5,198 nucleotides of DNA from Anaerolineae bacterium CG2_30_64_16 (lineage in GTDB: Bacteria > Chloroflexota > Anaerolineae > CG2-30-64-16), in NCBI GenBank assembly GCA_001871755.1, contig MNXL01000038.1:1-5198 (forward strand). Direction: 5' to 3'. A program made the position numbers and the translations under genes. Positions 4,988-5,198 of the stretch are shown piece by piece (the stretch's first letter is position 1; every line of letters begins with the position of its first letter). The notes beneath the pieces were generated by a model. The model saw only the letters and a program-made list of their open reading frames with translations. It ran no database searches and was not told the origin of the DNA.

Positions 4988-5198
4988 ATGAGCAACACCC
5001 TCACAATCGAGAGACATCCGGTGCGAATCACCGTCCTCAAGAAACACTTTCACCAGGAGTTCGTCGAGAAGTACGCTGCCAACCCGGACGCCTGGACGGA
5101 ATGCAAGCATTTCGAGGTGGGTCAGGAATTCGAGGTGTCGGGAGAGGCTCCGTGGCAGATGCCGGAGGGATTCTGCGGCTGGGCGTGGGCCGATATTC
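4988..5198 (+). CDS. TIGR04076-like small protein, 3' end cut by the window
   Basis: The first 70 residues of a small protein; the reading frame is open to the window edge. It begins MSNTLTIERHPVRITVLKK, then has a C-K-H-F-E-V-G-Q-E-F-E-V core and the ending MPEGFCGWAWADI. The CxxFxVGQxF core followed by P-x-G-F-C-x-W-A-W is what I recall for the TIGR04076 family of roughly 90-residue proteins, whose biochemical role is not established. The two cysteines, at about 43 and 64, are the family's conserved ones and could bind metal or be redox-active. GGAGG at 4978-4982, 5 nt before the ATG, supports the start. The 441-nt repeat-rich gap makes it likely to be a separate transcription unit from the four upstream genes. 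Confidence 0.75.
   Translation, partial: MSNTLTIERHPVRITVLKKHFHQEFVEKYAANPDAWTECKHFEVGQEFEVSGEAPWQMPEGFCGWAWADI

Noticed and set aside
4753..5040. Minus-strand small protein in the last spacer
   Set aside because: Its sequence is a translation of the palindromic and interspersed repeats (ACPEPVEG, FDFTQDMLRW), and it runs into the start of the last gene.

Overview
This is a GC-rich bacterial window holding a compact run of four plus-strand catabolic-type genes, followed by a repeat-loaded spacer and the start of a fifth gene. In order: an SDR-family oxidoreductase (139-927), an aldo/keto reductase (947-1912), a metal-dependent hydrolase of the amidohydrolase-2 type (1982-2998), a methyltransferase of the trimethylamine methyltransferase (MttB) superfamily (3125-4546), and the N-terminal 70 residues of a TIGR04076-like small protein (4988 to the window edge). 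Each CDS has a convincing purine-rich ribosome binding site.

Organism: the best guess is Chloroflexota (Anaerolineae-like), probably an environmental genome. This rests on high GC, on short heptamer repeat arrays in the spacers, and on copies of interspersed repeats (an AGCCTGCCCTGAG-containing family and a TGTCATTCTGAGCG start) that I remember as very common in such genomes. The assignment is an inference from memory, not a database result.

Layout: 1-138 is an upstream region with one short hairpin. The SDR and AKR genes are 19 nt apart and look translationally clustered. The amidohydrolase is bracketed by two different arrays with 7-bp periodicity: a GWCSATG-like array at 1924-1968, and an inverted pair of TATCAGG/CCTGATA arrays at 2986-3103 whose heptad register includes the hydrolase stop codon. 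The 441-nt spacer 4547-4987 contains no credible gene. It holds three copies of one interspersed repeat, one of them inside a 108-bp nested palindrome, plus a separate 15-bp palindrome.

How the genes may work together: two NAD(P)-dependent oxidoreductases, a cyclic-bond hydrolase and a corrinoid-type methyltransferase would fit breakdown of a methylated small molecule. The methyltransferase would remove a methyl group to a corrinoid protein, and the other enzymes would oxidise and hydrolyse the backbone. SDR, AKR and amidohydrolase-2 also recall oxidative sugar pathways such as that for L-fucose. The substrate cannot be read from the sequence, and no corrinoid protein or reactivase lies in the window. 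All four complete genes end in TAG and the methyltransferase has no internal TAG, so it is a non-pyrrolysine member of its superfamily.
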